A stretch of 64,000 nt of DNA from Eulemur rufifrons (taxonomy: Eukaryota; Chordata; Mammalia; Primates; Lemuridae), in contig NC_090983.1 of NCBI RefSeq assembly GCF_041146395.1, forward strand, positions 64,487,501-64,551,500, in the 5' to 3' direction. Below are positions 36,451-48,937 of the stretch, piece after piece. The first letter of the stretch is position 1. Each line of letters begins with the position of its first letter. The translations under genes were made by a program, and so were the position numbers. Below the pieces are notes generated by a model. The model was not told the origin of the DNA. It was given only the letters and a program-made list of their open reading frames with translations, and searched no databases.

Positions 36451-37002
36451 AGGGCCACTATTATTCTTCATTAGTCTATGTTCTGTTCTTGAACATCCTG
36501 GCCTCAGGCATTCCTTCCCATGACCTACTGTAAAAGCACCTGCTTCCTGGCCAGTTTCTTACCTCTCTCCAATTCATCTCTATTTCTCAGTTTTGTTTTT
36601 CCAGTTCCTTGCTCCAGAATTTCTCTTTCCCAGCCACCATTCCCAGCCCTCCCTCAGCCACGCAGGTGGCTAACAGGAAACAAAGAACATATCCTAACTG
36701 TGGTGATACTGGTCCATTTGGCTGTCTCCCCCGCTCCTGTTTGATAATTCCCTTAAATTGTTAAATTTTTTTTGCATCTTGAAAGCCTACAGGGAGGAAC
36801 CAGTATATGGAAATTAGCATAGCAAACAGTGTCTTTACACAGTACTCAGTTCATGTCAGGCTTGATATTATACTATTTCCCGGTGGAAATGATAATGTTC
36901 TGTAACTTCTTTCTGCTCTCAGGAGCAACAGTAGTGATTATTTTGCTTCTGGATGAAGGAAATAGCTGATGTGTTAAACCTCCCTGCTGTTTGTGGGGGG
37001 GT

Positions 37003-37003
37003 G

Positions 37004-37037
<34 letters not shown>
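37003..37037 (+). repeat. (TG)n microsatellite
   Basis: A nearly pure TG run preceded by a G-rich stretch. It is likely length-polymorphic. Confidence 0.93.
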
Positions 37038-37039
<2 letters not shown>

Positions 37040-37580
37040 GGTCGAAGGGGTGGGGATTATAACCTTCTTAAACTATAAGGATAATAGCCTTAAAGATGAC
37101 TTGAGGGAAATTAAAGGGCAGGCCCTAGATTTCCTTTCCCTTCAAAATGTACTGGAATTCTTAGGGAAGTGGCTAAGTAAGGGGGATGGTGGAAAGAGGA
37201 GGACAGCTTCGGCTATAAGATTGTTCAGAGCACTATTCTTTAGCCTATTAGTACTAGGAAGGAAATGAGACAATAGAATTTAAAATGACAAGTCTTCATT
37301 TTTCAGTTATCTTTGCTGAACAGAGATCTACAACAATGTATATGATTACTAATATATTTTAGTTCACACAAGGTTAATTTTGTAAATGACCTTTAGATCT
37401 GCATTTATATAGAAGAGACTACTTACTGTGTTATTAGGCGGGTGGGGGGGTGTGTGTGATGTGATGGAGAAGGAAATAGAATTACCCTGTGTGTAGTTGC
37501 CCTGTGCCTTTTGTTGATCCTGTTTTTTAGTGTGGGAGGCCCAGTAGGCCTTCCTGGCCAGATGGAAGCATCGGTGTTGT

Positions 37581-37667
37581 CCACACAGGAAGTGCTCCCT
37601 GATTGCTATCCATAGAGGAAGTCCTCCCTGAGTGCTGCCCACACAGGAAGTCCTCCCAGGTGCTGAT
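37581..37667 (+). repeat. 29-bp minisatellite, three copies
   Basis: Units start at 37581, 37610 and 37639, exactly 29 bases apart. They begin 'ccacacaggaagtgctccct', 'ccatagaggaagtcctccct' and 'ccacacaggaagtcctccc'. The first and third units carry CAGGAAGT, a good ETS-family core; the second has GAGGAAGT. Confidence 0.85.
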
Positions 37668-38104
37668 GAGTGTTCTTCCTGCTGGTGCCACACCAGTGCA
37701 GAGGGTCTGCTAAGACAGCCACCCCATTTATTCACTGCTAACTTTGTTATCTATCAATTTTGGCATGCAAATGAAGCCCAGATAAATGTTATCAAGAAAA
37801 CTGAATTAGCTTGTTTCCCCTATCCTTGGAGACGCAAGAATATAGCTTGTTTAACCTGACCTGAAACACTAAAATTAGGTTGGAGAAGGCTAAGATAGAC
37901 TACTAGGCTCTTGGGATGGGTGGGCACTTAGCTGTGGTTATCTAGCTACCAGGTTCCCTAATTAGATTGAATGTGTGCAAGTTTCATCCATAGAGGGTCT
38001 TTTCAAGTTCCAAGGGAGCTTAGGGGGTTTTGAGAGGCAAAATGTAAAAAGGACAACCAGTGGTGAAAATGGAACTTGGTAAAATATCATCCCTTTGTAA
38101 GCTT

Positions 38105-38145
38105 TTTTTCTTTTCTTTCTTTCTTTCTTTTTTTTTTTTTTTTTG
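38105..38145 (+). repeat. T-rich (TTTC)n / poly-T tract
   Basis: A run of TTTC units merges into about 18 Ts. No SINE body is attached. Confidence 0.8.
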
Positions 38146-38734
38146 AAGTTTATCGCTTGTGCTGTCAAGGCACATAGTCTAACTACAAAGTGTAATTGCT
38201 TTAAATTTATCAGAGTTCTGAAGTTATAGTATTCGCATTTCAATCTAGGAATGGGGGTTTAATTCTTCACTGTTTTACGTCATGCCTTCATAAAATGCTG
38301 ACTCTAATGTTTAGTCCTAATATGTTATAGCTTTCAAAAGTTGTTTGCAGAATTCATTCTTTCATGAAAAAATTTATGAAGGAGAATTTTAAAAATCAGT
38401 TTTTCTTTTTAAAGCTAACCTTTTTTTTCTTTTTACTACCCATTGTTCACAGATAACTAACCTTGTTTTTTGTTGTTGTGTGTGTGTGGTTTTTTTTTTT
38501 TTTAAAGCACAATCTGGCTATGTCCTCACTAAATTAACTTAAAGACACCTTTTACTTTCTTAAAAAATAGCTGCCAATGGTATTAAGTATCACATTTCAG
38601 AGAAGCTTGAATTTGATGATCAGGCACAAGAAGGATGAGCACAAAAAAATGAAAGACTACAAACAGGGCATTCAGGATATAGGCAATGTTTGGGGTGCCA
38701 TTTAGAGTACTGTTTGAAGTGCCTGCCACCTCCC

Positions 38735-38890
38735 AAATGTGTGACGTCAATACATTACTTAACCTCCCTTGAAACTCAGTTTCCTAATCTGCAGATGGAA
38801 AACAATAATGTACCTGTTTTATTGGATTAAGTAATATATTAAATATATAGAGCATTTGGCACAGTGTCTGTGCATAGTAAATGTGTAATA
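38735..38890 (+). repeat. MIR SINE remnant carrying a CRE octamer
   Basis: 'acattacttaacctcccttg', 'actcagtttcctaatctgca' and 'catttggcacagtgtctgtgcatagtaaatg' (read in parts) follow MIR to its 3' end. At the place where MIR has TGTGTGACC, this copy reads GTGTGACGTCA, giving a perfect TGACGTCA at 38742-38749. Confidence 0.85.
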
Positions 38891-40559
38891 TATTACTTGT
38901 ATCATTAAAATTATTTACCTATTCTGAATATGTAAGGGTAAATAGCTTTATTGTGTTTGAGTTTTCTTTTTTGAACATGTGTCCAGTTTTTATCAGGACT
39001 TATACTTTTAGTTTCAGTGGTTCTAAAAACTTAATCTTTAAAATGTTCTGCACCAGAAAATAAAAAACCGACAATCCGGTGCTTCTCTTTCGGGTATCTT
39101 TCACCATCTTCAGCTAGATCCGAGAACCAGTTGATTTTTGGATAGAATTTGAATTTGAACTTTGTTCTATATATAAGATTCACCAGAGACTAGTAGTGCT
39201 CCTTGGGGACATTCAGGAACCCCCTTCTGCATGAGATCAGAACACTGAGAGACTTCATTCCCTCACAGGGCAGTCCAGAGGGGAAGCAGGGAAGCCCAGG
39301 CTGTACATGCTCCCCACTTACTTACCACAGTGGGAAAATATTACTGTAATAAATATGGATGCCTGTCAAACATATAGTAAACCAGCTACGTAAATTCAGG
39401 AATGTAAATCACAGTTCTGCTTCTTCTGCCAAAAATAAATACGTAAATTAAAACCTACTACTTTCGTGTCTAAATGATCTCCAAGTAAATCATACCCCCA
39501 AATGTTTCTTTTAATCATACAAGTTCATGCCTGCCCCTCCCTTTTCCACCACAGACAAAAGCAGAGGTCAGAGTGAATGCAGACTGGGAATGCAGTCTTT
39601 AAAACGTCTGATGGTTCATTTGCTTCGTGGTGATGTAATCCCACTAAAAAGTAGGGATGGACCTGATCCACCGCTTCTTTCCACTTCTCCAAGTCCCATC
39701 TCACGTGACTGTGTTTCATCTCCAAACAGCTGCACTGAACATTCTGGGTCCTACTGTGAATAGCAGTGTGGCTTGTGCCAGGGATGGTTTCTCAGATGCT
39801 AATCAAAGGAGATTTAAGAGGACAAGTTCTCTGTGTCAGTCAAAGGCTTGGGACAGGGAGGTAGATGTGTGTGCTGCTTCCCAGCACCCTGTTCTCACTG
39901 ACGTGGGAAATAGGGAGGGCTGGGTATCTAGAAAACAAAGTCTTTAGCCCTTAGAGAAAAACCAGCCATGTGGGGAAAGGATATAAATAAGTTCAACTCA
40001 TTATTTGATAGGATATGATCTCAGGCAGGTTTTATATTTGGGTTAAGCAATACTGATGTTCCCAGTTCAAGTTTAGCCTTCAGAATAAGTAGCATTTCTA
40101 CATTGACTATTGTTGACCTCTTTGCTGCTCTCCTTCTAAGACAGAATCTATTTAGATAAAAGTGGCCTTTGGACTGAGATGATTAACTCAGGAAGGACCC
40201 TGGATAGTGGGAAGAAGAATCTGAAAGGTAGAAAACCATATCCAAATTAAAGAGATTACATATCGCAATTAAAGCGATCCCCATGTGTTGGGGTATTATG
40301 GAATTAGTATGATCATGGCAGAAACTGGGTGTGGAACCAGGAATCTGTAGTAGGTAGCTGAGGTTGCTGATGAGATGAATCGGGGTATGTTTATTTTAGA
40401 GGGTCTGCTCTTTGAATTTTCCACTGTGGAATTTGTCTTCTACAGGTATATGCCTCATTTTCTTGTTTGTGCTAGTAAAAGTCAAGCTATAAGATCCGAA
40501 ATTTGTGTTGAATGTCTAGTGACTCATTTTATATGTTCAAACTGTTCATATAACTGATG

Positions 40560-40985
40560 TCCTAGGCTTAGTATAGAATCTTTATTATTTAGGAGATGTG
40601 AGGTGAAAAGATTCCTGTCCTGGTGTGAAATTGCTGAGCATTTGCTATGAGGACACTTTGGGCTGGGCTCACTTCCCTCTCAAGCTGAGCCGTTTGACTT
40701 CCTCACAAGTCATGTGTGTGGCATAGGGTCAGAGAACTGTGGTTTCTTTCAGTCGGTTCACAGGGAATTATCTGGTGTGAGTACAATTTCAGACATTCTT
40801 CCTAGGTGGCTGCTCACTGTAAAACCACACTGAGCCCTGGGTTGCGGGCTTTACAAGAGTTGTGGTGATTGCTGCGAGGCCCGGGAAGGTTTCCAACTAC
40901 TACACCATTCTCACAGGGGTTAAATTTCACAAGCTTCGCCAGAGCAAAAGGCAGCACGCCTGTGAATCTCATGCAGATGTCTCCG
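40560..40985. promoter_or_regulatory. Candidate intronic enhancer near exon 2 (speculative)
   Basis: A repeat-free stretch, less AT-rich than its surroundings, about 0.6 kb before exon 2. It contains two RUNX-type octamers in opposite orientation, TGTGGTTT at 40738-40745 and AAACCACA at 40822-40829, plus TGTGGTGA from 40861. Motif matches alone are weak evidence; conservation or chromatin data are required. Confidence 0.25.
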
Positions 40986-41547
40986 TGATGGCGTGTGTCT
41001 GTCTTAGAACTAGGTGAAGTCGTCCTTATTGAGAATCTGGATTTTAAATTCTAACTTTGTTACACTTGACGAGTAATCTTTTTTTTTCTTTTGAAGAGTC
41101 ATCTTAATAAAATTGTCAGCAACTTTCAATCAAATGTTCTTCACAATTTGAAAACCTTTTCAAAAGTCTAGTGATTTCTAAATTACTGTATATTAAGATG
41201 CTATCATCATATAACTTCATGTAAGTTAATTTTGAGTCTCAGTAGATGTGTTCCTTAAACTGTGTGAATAAATTAATCTTACATAAAATTGACTCATATC
41301 TAAGGCACACAGAGAGAATTTTCTACTGAGAGAAATCCTATCATTCATTTCCTGTGAAACGAGAAGGCTTTTTTAAGTAGCATGAACAGATCTTTTTTTA
41401 AGGTGAAAATTCAAATTTATATCAAAGTAGCTTAAGATAATGTGTTTAAATCTTAGTAACTTCATGTTATTTTGGGGATCATGCAACCTCTGAAGCGGGT
41501 GTGATCCCTGCCTCTAGTGTTCTAATGCTTCTGATCTTTGTTTCCAG

Positions 41548-41723
41548 CAGTCTCTGGTCCCAGCCCATCCCATGGCCCCACCCAGCCCCAGCACCACCAG
41601 CAGTAATAACAACAGTAGCAGCAGTAGCAACTCGGGATGGGATCAGCTAAGCAAAACGAACCTCTATATCCGAGGACTGCCTCCCAACACCACCGACCAG
41701 GACCTGGTGAAGCTCTGTCAACC
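41548..41723 (+). CDS. RBMS1: RBMS1 coding exon 2 (linker and start of RRM1)
   Basis: In frame with exon 1, the exon encodes [19 protein letters not shown], a tract rich in Asn and Ser, then [20 protein letters not shown] and DLVKLCQ, ending two bases into a Pro codon. LYIRGL is the RNP2 motif of the first RRM; RNP1 must lie in the next exon. The text matches RBMS1 rather than RBMS2 or RBMS3, whose linkers differ. The donor gtaagt follows at 41724. The acceptor is a tandem CAGCAG, so the exon may begin at 41548 (extra Gln) or at 41551. After GLPP this sequence has Asn where I recall His in human RBMS1. The 176-bp exon leaves phase 2. Confidence 0.95.
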
Positions 41724-44700
41724 GTAAGTAGTAGTTGCTTTAGCTGCTAAATATTTCCTTGATCATATTATAGAGTAACGTATATTATGTTATAAGAGAG
41801 GTTTATAAGACAAGTCTCTGGACCCTCAGGATCACAACAATAAAATGGGTTTCCCCAAGTTTTAAGTCCTGGGACACTTAGTCATATTAACACCATTAAA
41901 ATGGCTGTATAATGAAATAAATTGGACCATTTTCTGAATAGAATTTGACTTTATTTCACATATAATTAGTAAAATATGAATTTTTTAAAGACTTATGGCT
42001 AGATTTTTTTCAGGAGTGTTTATTTGTGGAGGCACCTCTGGGGAGCACAGTCTGTCCCGTAAGAGACACTTTAGCTGTTACTGTTTGTCGGAAAAGTACT
42101 TAACCCTCTAACCTCCTCCCAAGTATGTGTAAAGTTCTTGATTCCAGTTGCGATAATGTTAGTCTGTCCTCATTGGCACCTGTAATTTTGTGGTCTGGGT
42201 TGTTCACCCTCATCTCTTTAGGAATAAGAACTCACTTCCACCCTTTGTGAGTCTTATGAAGAAATGTGTGCATGTGCATAAAGTTCCAAGGTAAATTTGC
42301 ATTATATGCTAATGTTGTCGATGAATAGAATATAAATGTGCTACTTTGCTGCAATTACATTACTAATTTAAACTAAAGAGCCAAAAGCACTGGATAGTGC
42401 AAAGATCATTGTGTAAAGACTAAAAGCATCAAATTGCATTGAGCTATAAAAACCTGCACATACAACAGCACTTTTTATTTATCCTAAGACAATAATGGTC
42501 CCTTACAAAGGAAATTTTGCATAACTGTAGAAGAAGACTTGTACTAGAGAATGTTTCCTATTCCCTGAAAGATATTACCACTTCAAAACATCTGATGGAT
42601 AGCATCTCATTTCTCTTGTCCTGGGTAAAATCCAGATTCATTACTTCTCATTTTTTTAAGAAAAAAAAAATATCAAAGCTAACTTGGGCAATATTTCTGA
42701 ACTGGAACTAAAAGTAACATCTGGCCTTCCATCAGGAGGTTGTGGTTGTTTTACTTTGTTTTGTTTCGAGGGAGGAGGGGTGGGACAGTAGGTGGTGGCT
42801 CTTTAGGGTCCTGAGAGAGCTTTCTAGAAGGCCATCACTCCTAGCACTCTCCTCTTGGCTTCTGGGGCAGTGAAATAATGCCCTGCACTGGGGCCTACTG
42901 TGAAAGCAAGTCCAGCTCTCGGGGTCCTTGATGCCTGGCTGGAGGCAGAGGGAGCCCTGCCAGGTATACCCGGCCTATCGCAGCTGTCCAAGACCACAAA
43001 TAGGCCTTTTGCTCTCTCGTCTGCCGCTGGCCTTTCACTGGCATCTCCTTGTGCTTTTGCAGCATAATTACAGGTAGATAGAGCGCCGTCAAGTCTAAGG
43101 AACTAAAAATACAACTTTGTAAAAAACAAAAGAATGAAGCTGACTCTCTGACTCTAGAAGTGGAAGAAAAGGGGAAGGGAATTCAGAGACAAATTATTCC
43201 TCAGCTAGTGCTGAATTAGGTAAGGTGAGTTTTAACATCAAGGAGACAGTTAACCATAAAATAATAGAGTAATGCCATGTTTTATTTACAGTAAATATGC
43301 ACTTGAAAAATTGAGCCAGTAACTTTTTTATTAAATCAAATCATATCCCAAATGCAGTAGAAGAGCATTTTATTATTTTTCCTGGAATATTCATTCCTTT
43401 TTTGTTGTTGTTATTCTCTTCAATGTATGTGGATTTTCTTACATGTGTAAATAGTAGTCTTTGCTATTGTCAATATCTAATAACTGTTTGCCACTGTTAC
43501 TCTCTCCTGTCATTTGCAAAGGAATGTTGCAAAATCCCAGGTTTGATACTTAACTCTGATGTTAGTTTTCTAGATATGTACCATCCAGAGGCAAGGCATA
43601 ACAATAATAGAGAATGCTATCTCACAGTCTTCTGGAAGCTTCATTCCCTATAACACAGAGAATCTAATAAATACCAAATTTGACTTGCTGACAATTTTGT
43701 GTCTTAAAATATAGAGAAAACAAACAAGAGCATTCTCATTCTGGCTTTCATTGTTTCCAGTAAAGAATAGCTAGTTGGTGACATGGAAGTGACAAGAACC
43801 TTATGGGAAAGTGACTCATCCGGGAGCTTAAATAACCCAGTAAACATAATTAGAGATTTTAGAAAAGTGACTATCAGAAATTTCTCAGAAAAGATAGGTA
43901 TAAATCCATAGCTCCAACAAAGAAAAACGAAAGAACATTTTAGAGCTGAAAATTTAGCACTGTAATTACAAATTGACCTGATGAGGCTGAATTAGGAGAA
44001 GGGGCAACTTTTGAAACAAATGATTTGGCTCTCCAAGGGGACTGGATATTTTAGAGGGATAAGATGGGGAAAAGACACCCCAGAATGTTTATAATAGTGG
44101 TCCAGTTCCCTACAAACAATGTATGAAGTGTAAAGGCAAGTATGACATGAAAATTTTAAAAACTGGAAAGGAAAATTTAAAAACTTTTAAAAAGCTATCA
44201 GTATGTTTGGGGAAGAACAGAAAGATGCTGTAATGTTGGAAGAAATGACAGTGAAAAAGCAGACGTTGTGATGTTAGAAGAGATGATGGGAAAGAGGTGG
44301 CCTCACCTCCACTCAGAGACTCATGACTCTGGGAAGTGTAGGTCACCATGGTTAGAGGAAGGGGCACGAGGGCAGGGGGCTCAGACCAGAAGGTTAAGTT
44401 ACTGAAGGAGCCCAGCAGCAAGGACCAGACAGGGTGGTGATGGTGGGAATCCAGGTAATGTGGATTGAAAGTAGATACCTTTTCTAGGTGCATTTAATGA
44501 AAGATGCCAACCAGCCAACTGTAAATTGTGAAACACGCATGGGAAATCTTGGGACCTGGTGACTGCCTCAGGTCCCTGCAACCTTCCCTCCTATTTCTAA
44601 AAGGTTATCTACTCAAAAAGAGTAAGTAAATCAGTACAGTTAAGCCGCAAGTTTAGGAAGTGGAATCATCTGGGTAGCAGAAAGGATTAGGCTACTACCC

Positions 44701-45825
44701 CTTGACCTTGAGACAGTCTTAATTCTCTCCCATCTCTAAAATCAAGCCAGACAATCCTCTGAGTGACTCTGCTTATTTGTGTGGTATCTGTCATATAAGT
44801 ATTTGCCAATAAAATAGTTCTCTTACTCAAACTTCCCAGGCAGACTTTGAGTTGAGGGCTCTCGTTGCTTCTGTTTTCTGGCAATCTGAACTTTTTGTAT
44901 TTTGCCTTCAAGTTCTCCACTGAAAGTGCACTGGCATCCTAAACATGCCTTATTTTTCCTAGCTTTTTTCCTACTATTGCCCACCTTTCCACCTCAGTTC
45001 TTGGCCCTTTTGGTTACTGTTTTCTTGGCTGTTTCCTCTGAAGCGCTATCCTCTCATAGGGCTACTCTCCACTCTTTCTAATTTTCTACACATTTTCCAC
45101 TTGAAAATTTTATTTGTACCACAAATTCAACATTATCTCCTCCCTCTCAAAACTGTCACGTGACCAAATTTACTCTTCCTAAATTTGAAGCTTTGGGGCG
45201 GTCATCCACTACTTGCCCTTGTGCCCTTCGTCACCAAGTCCTGTAGATTCTTCTTTGGACTTTCTTCTTCCTTCTTCTCGCTGCCAGAAGAATTTTTATA
45301 TATTACCATACCTCATAATCGGCATCCTATTTTCATACAGTTCTGTTCCTCAGGTGCTGTACATTATTGAGCAGCACGTCTGTGACAGTATATAATGCTA
45401 ACAGCACATCTTCACAGATTTCTCCCCTAGCTTAAAAAGGCACTGCAGTCAGTGTTGTTAGTTTTTGATATCCGAGAGTTTTCTATTACAGTGCTACGTA
45501 AGTACTGAATTCCTAGTCAAGTAGCCTGTAAAATAGATCAAATAATGCTTTTATCATAAAATTGTCATCAGAATTAAATCAAATATTGTGAGTAAAAGAA
45601 CTGGTCCAGAATCTAGAACACAGCTGCCACTGAACAAATACTAGTATCCCTATTCCTTTGGCCCTCAAAATTCTGACTACTAGAATAAGCTTAAATTATC
45701 TTTAATTCTACATTTAAAACAAAGGAGAAAAAACCCACCAGATTCTGACTTTGAAAACTTGGAAAGCCAGGGAAGTAGGTTATGTTCTCATAACCCCCAG
45801 CCTCCTCTGCGTTGAGGCTCTAGCA

Positions 45826-47176
45826 CAGGCATACCTCGATTTGTTGCGCTTTGCTTTATTGCACTTCACACATGCTGTGTTTTTTAAACAAATTGAAGGT
45901 TTGTGGCACCCCTACAGTGAGCAAGTGTATCGGTGCCATTTTTCCAAAAGCATGCACTCATTTTGTGTATTTGTGTCTCGTTTTGGTAATTCTTGCAATA
46001 TTTCAAATTTTTCCATTATTATTATATGTGTTATGGTAATCTGTGATCAGTGATCTTTGATACTACTATTGTAATTGTTTTGGAGTGCCACGAGCCACGC
46101 CCATATAAGGCGGCAAACTTAATCAATAAACATGTGTGTTGCCTGCTCCCCATCACTGGCCAACTCCCCATCACTCTCCCTCTCTTTGGGCCTCCCAATT
46201 CCCTAAGACACAATATCAAAATTAGGCCAATTAATGATCACATAATGGCCTCTAAGTGTTCTAGTGAAAGGAAGAGTTGAGTTGAATGTCTCTCACTTTA
46301 AATCAAAAGCTAGAAATGATTAAGCTTAATGAGGGAGGCACGTCAAAAGCCAAAATAGGCTGAAAGCTAGGCCTCTTGCACCAAGCAGCTGAGTTGTGAA
46401 TGCAAAGATAAAAGTTCTCGAAGGAAATTAAAAGTGCTGCTCTGAGGGGTTCGGGACTTCAGTGGAGAAAGTAACTGCAGATGTGGTAGAGCAAGAAAAC
46501 GAGAATTAGAATTAGAGCCTGGAGATGGGACTGAATTGCTGCAATCTCACAATCAAACTTCAACGATGAGAAGTTGGTTCTTACGGATGAGCAAAGAAAG
46601 TGGTTTCTTGAGATGGAATCTACGCCTGATGAAGATCCTGTTAATATTGTTGAAATGACAACAAAGGATTTAGAATGTTACGTAAACTTAATGGATAAGG
46701 CAGCAGCGGGACTTGAGAGAGTTGACTCTGATTTTGAAAGAAGTTCTGCTGTGGGTAGCATAGTCTCAAACAGCGTTGCATACCACAGAGAAATCTTTCA
46801 TACAAGGAAGAGTCGATCGACGTGACAGACTTCATTGCAGTCTTGTTTTAAGAAATTGCCACAGCAGCCACCACCCTGATCAGTCAGCTAACACCAACGT
46901 CGAGGCAAGACCTTCTGCCAGCAAGAAGATTATGACTAATGGAAGGCTCAGATGATTGTTAGCATTTTTTAGCAATAAAGTATTTTTTAGTTGAAGTATA
47001 TACGTTGTTTGTTTTTAGACATAATGCTATTACATACAAGAGAGACTACAATATAGTATAAACATAATTTTTATATGAGCTGGGAAACCAAAAAATTCAT
47101 TTGACTCACTTTGTTATGAATTTGTTTTTTTGTGGTGGTCTGGAATGGAACCTGCAACATCTCTGAGGCATGCCTG
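45826..47176 (+). mobile_element. Tigger1 DNA transposon, internally deleted
   Basis: The 1351-bp element starts 'caggcatacctcgatttgtt' and ends 'catctctgaggcatgcctg', which are inverted repeats of the Tigger1 type. The left half follows Tigger1 through the promoter-like 'cccatataagg' block to 'aaattaaaagtgctgc'. At about 46441-46446 the text jumps to the transposase 3' region ('ggggttcgggacttcagtgg') and then runs to the 3' end. A full-length Tigger1 is about 2.4 kb, so roughly 1.1 kb of the centre is missing. Both ends are flanked by CA rather than a clear TA duplication. The element is an inactive fossil shared widely among mammals or primates. Confidence 0.93.
46245..46962 (+). pseudogene. 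Tigger1 transposase remnant (pogo/DDE type), broken
   Basis: A start codon at 46245 opens the N-terminal helix-turn-helix region but reaches an in-frame stop after 11 codons (46278-46280). After the central deletion (about 46445), the C-terminal region is readable from 46574 to 46825 as 83 codons starting MVLTDEQRKWFLEMESTPDE. Homologous text continues, frameshifted, to about 46962. The whole DDE catalytic core is absent. An aataaa lies just 3' of the remnant. Confidence 0.88.
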
Positions 47177-48283
47177 CAGCCTCATGCTACCCACCCCTGA
47201 TTTAGTCCTCATCATATTAATTACCATGGCATGTAAAATCTCCCATTGTGTCTAGATTCTTCTTTCAAAGATGTAAAAATAGTATTTGTATATAAGTTTC
47301 GTCCATAGCTCTTCCTGATTAGCAGTAGAGCAAATGTGAGTCTCTGTTGGACAAGGCTGGGTAGCTTAACGGCTACTGTGGTATTGACATCATATGGAAA
47401 GGTCTAGGTAACTCCGTGTTATTCAGCAACTTATTTTAAAGGAAAAAAAGTCTACTGATATTAGCTCAAAATGAGATGTTTCCATTCCTCCCACCTTCTA
47501 CAGACCTTCTCTTATTCCTAAACCAATTCTCAATCAACCAATCTTTTTTCTTTCCTTCAATAGATGTCTAATTTGTTTCAGAATGCAGTAAAACTTATGA
47601 TTTTAATATAAATGTGAAATTAAATTTAGCTTATGATGTGATAGCCTCTTACTAACTAAAAGGAAATATTTTTGAAGCGTAGTGTTTCCCTGGTTCTAAT
47701 ATTCAATACATGTTTATTTCCTATCTCTTTGATTTCTGTTTTCTGTAAGTTTTCCTTATTCTTTTGAATACAATACAGATCTTAAAAGGTGAAGTGGAAA
47801 AGCAAGACAGGTCAACAGAGGTAGACATAAACAACCAACCGTAATTTAAGACAGAATAAAGTAACTGTTATCCTCAGTGCAGTGTTCCCAGGGAAACCAG
47901 AGGAAGGCTGCCTTAACCTTGATGTGAGGGATTGGGGTACCTTTCAGGGAGGACATACATTTCAGCCTTTAAAGAACAAGGGAAATTTCATGAGGGGTGA
48001 AAACAATACTTTCCTCCAGGCCACAAGAGCCCAAGGGATGTGAGAATGCTTGGATGTTTAAAAAAGCACAGAGAAGCTCGTGGTACATTGCTGGCACTCA
48101 GCAATTGTTAGTTAGCCAGGGCTCCTGGTGACAGGGTGGAGAGTGTGGGTATAAAGGAGATGAAGATTGGGTGCACATTGTTAGCAGCTCTAACATAAAG
48201 CTGAAAAATTAGGAGTTTATTCTTTAGTTAGAGAAGGATTTAGCCATGGGAGTAGAAGAGAAGCATAATTCAACATTTCTCTC

Positions 48284-48306
48284 TCTGTCTCTCTCTCTCT
48301 CCCCCT
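48284..48306 (+). repeat. (CT)n microsatellite
   Basis: A short TC/TG run, interrupted once. Confidence 0.85.
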
Positions 48307-48722
48307 CAGATGGTAATTCTGATAAAAATCAGAAGGTTGGCTTTGAGAAGGAAAGGACTCTCATAGGTGAGAGATGATGTGTCCCTGAGGCAGGGCAATG
48401 ACAGGAAGGGGAAGGGGAGAGGGCACTGGGACTGCGGGCTGTCTTGCAGATGGGAACATCAGGACTCGAGCATGGTGAAAAATATCTGTAAGGTTTTAGC
48501 TCTGAATAAAGGGAAAACTTGAGTTGCATTGCCTGAGAAGAGAGCACAGGAAAGGCACCGACTCTTGGTGGTCCTCTTTCAGACCCTAAACTCCAGACCC
48601 TCCCTGTGCTCCCTAGATGTGGCCATGCTTTTATTCATGCTGTCTGCAAATAAAGCCCAGTGAACCAGATGCTTTTTTCAAACCACTAGTTTATTTATGT
48701 AATGCTGATTTCAAAAGAATAT

Positions 48723-48937
48723 TATAGCCTGGGCAATAGCGAGACCTCGACTCTACAAAAAATAAAAAAATTAGCTGGGCATGGTAGTGCCTGGTTGTAG
48801 TCCTACTTACTTGGGAGGCTGAGGCCCGAGGATCTCTTGAGCCCAGGAATGTGAGATTTCAGTGAGCTATGATGATGCCACTGCACTCTAGCCTGGGCTA
48901 CAGAGCAAGACCCTGTCTCAAAAAAAAAATTAAAAAA
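48723..48937 (+). mobile_element. Alu SINE, 5'-truncated (AluJ-like)
   Basis: Starts in the left monomer at 'atagcctgggcaatagcgag' and runs through 'tagctgggcatggtagtgcc' and 'gaggatctcttgagcccagg' to 'gcaagaccctgtctcaaaaa' and an A-tail. The first part of the left monomer is missing. It is diverged and old. Confidence 0.92.

Noticed and set aside
37003..37037. CRISPR-like or other spaced repeat array
   Set aside because: It is a plain TG microsatellite; no spaced direct repeats of that kind exist in the window.
44110..44493. 127-codon minus-strand ORF
   Set aside because: Low-complexity Leu/Ser/Phe-rich translation of purine-rich intronic DNA; no domain.
46050..46835. Possible functional transposase gene in the Tigger element
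   Set aside because: The N-terminal frame stops after 11 codons and the DDE core is deleted.
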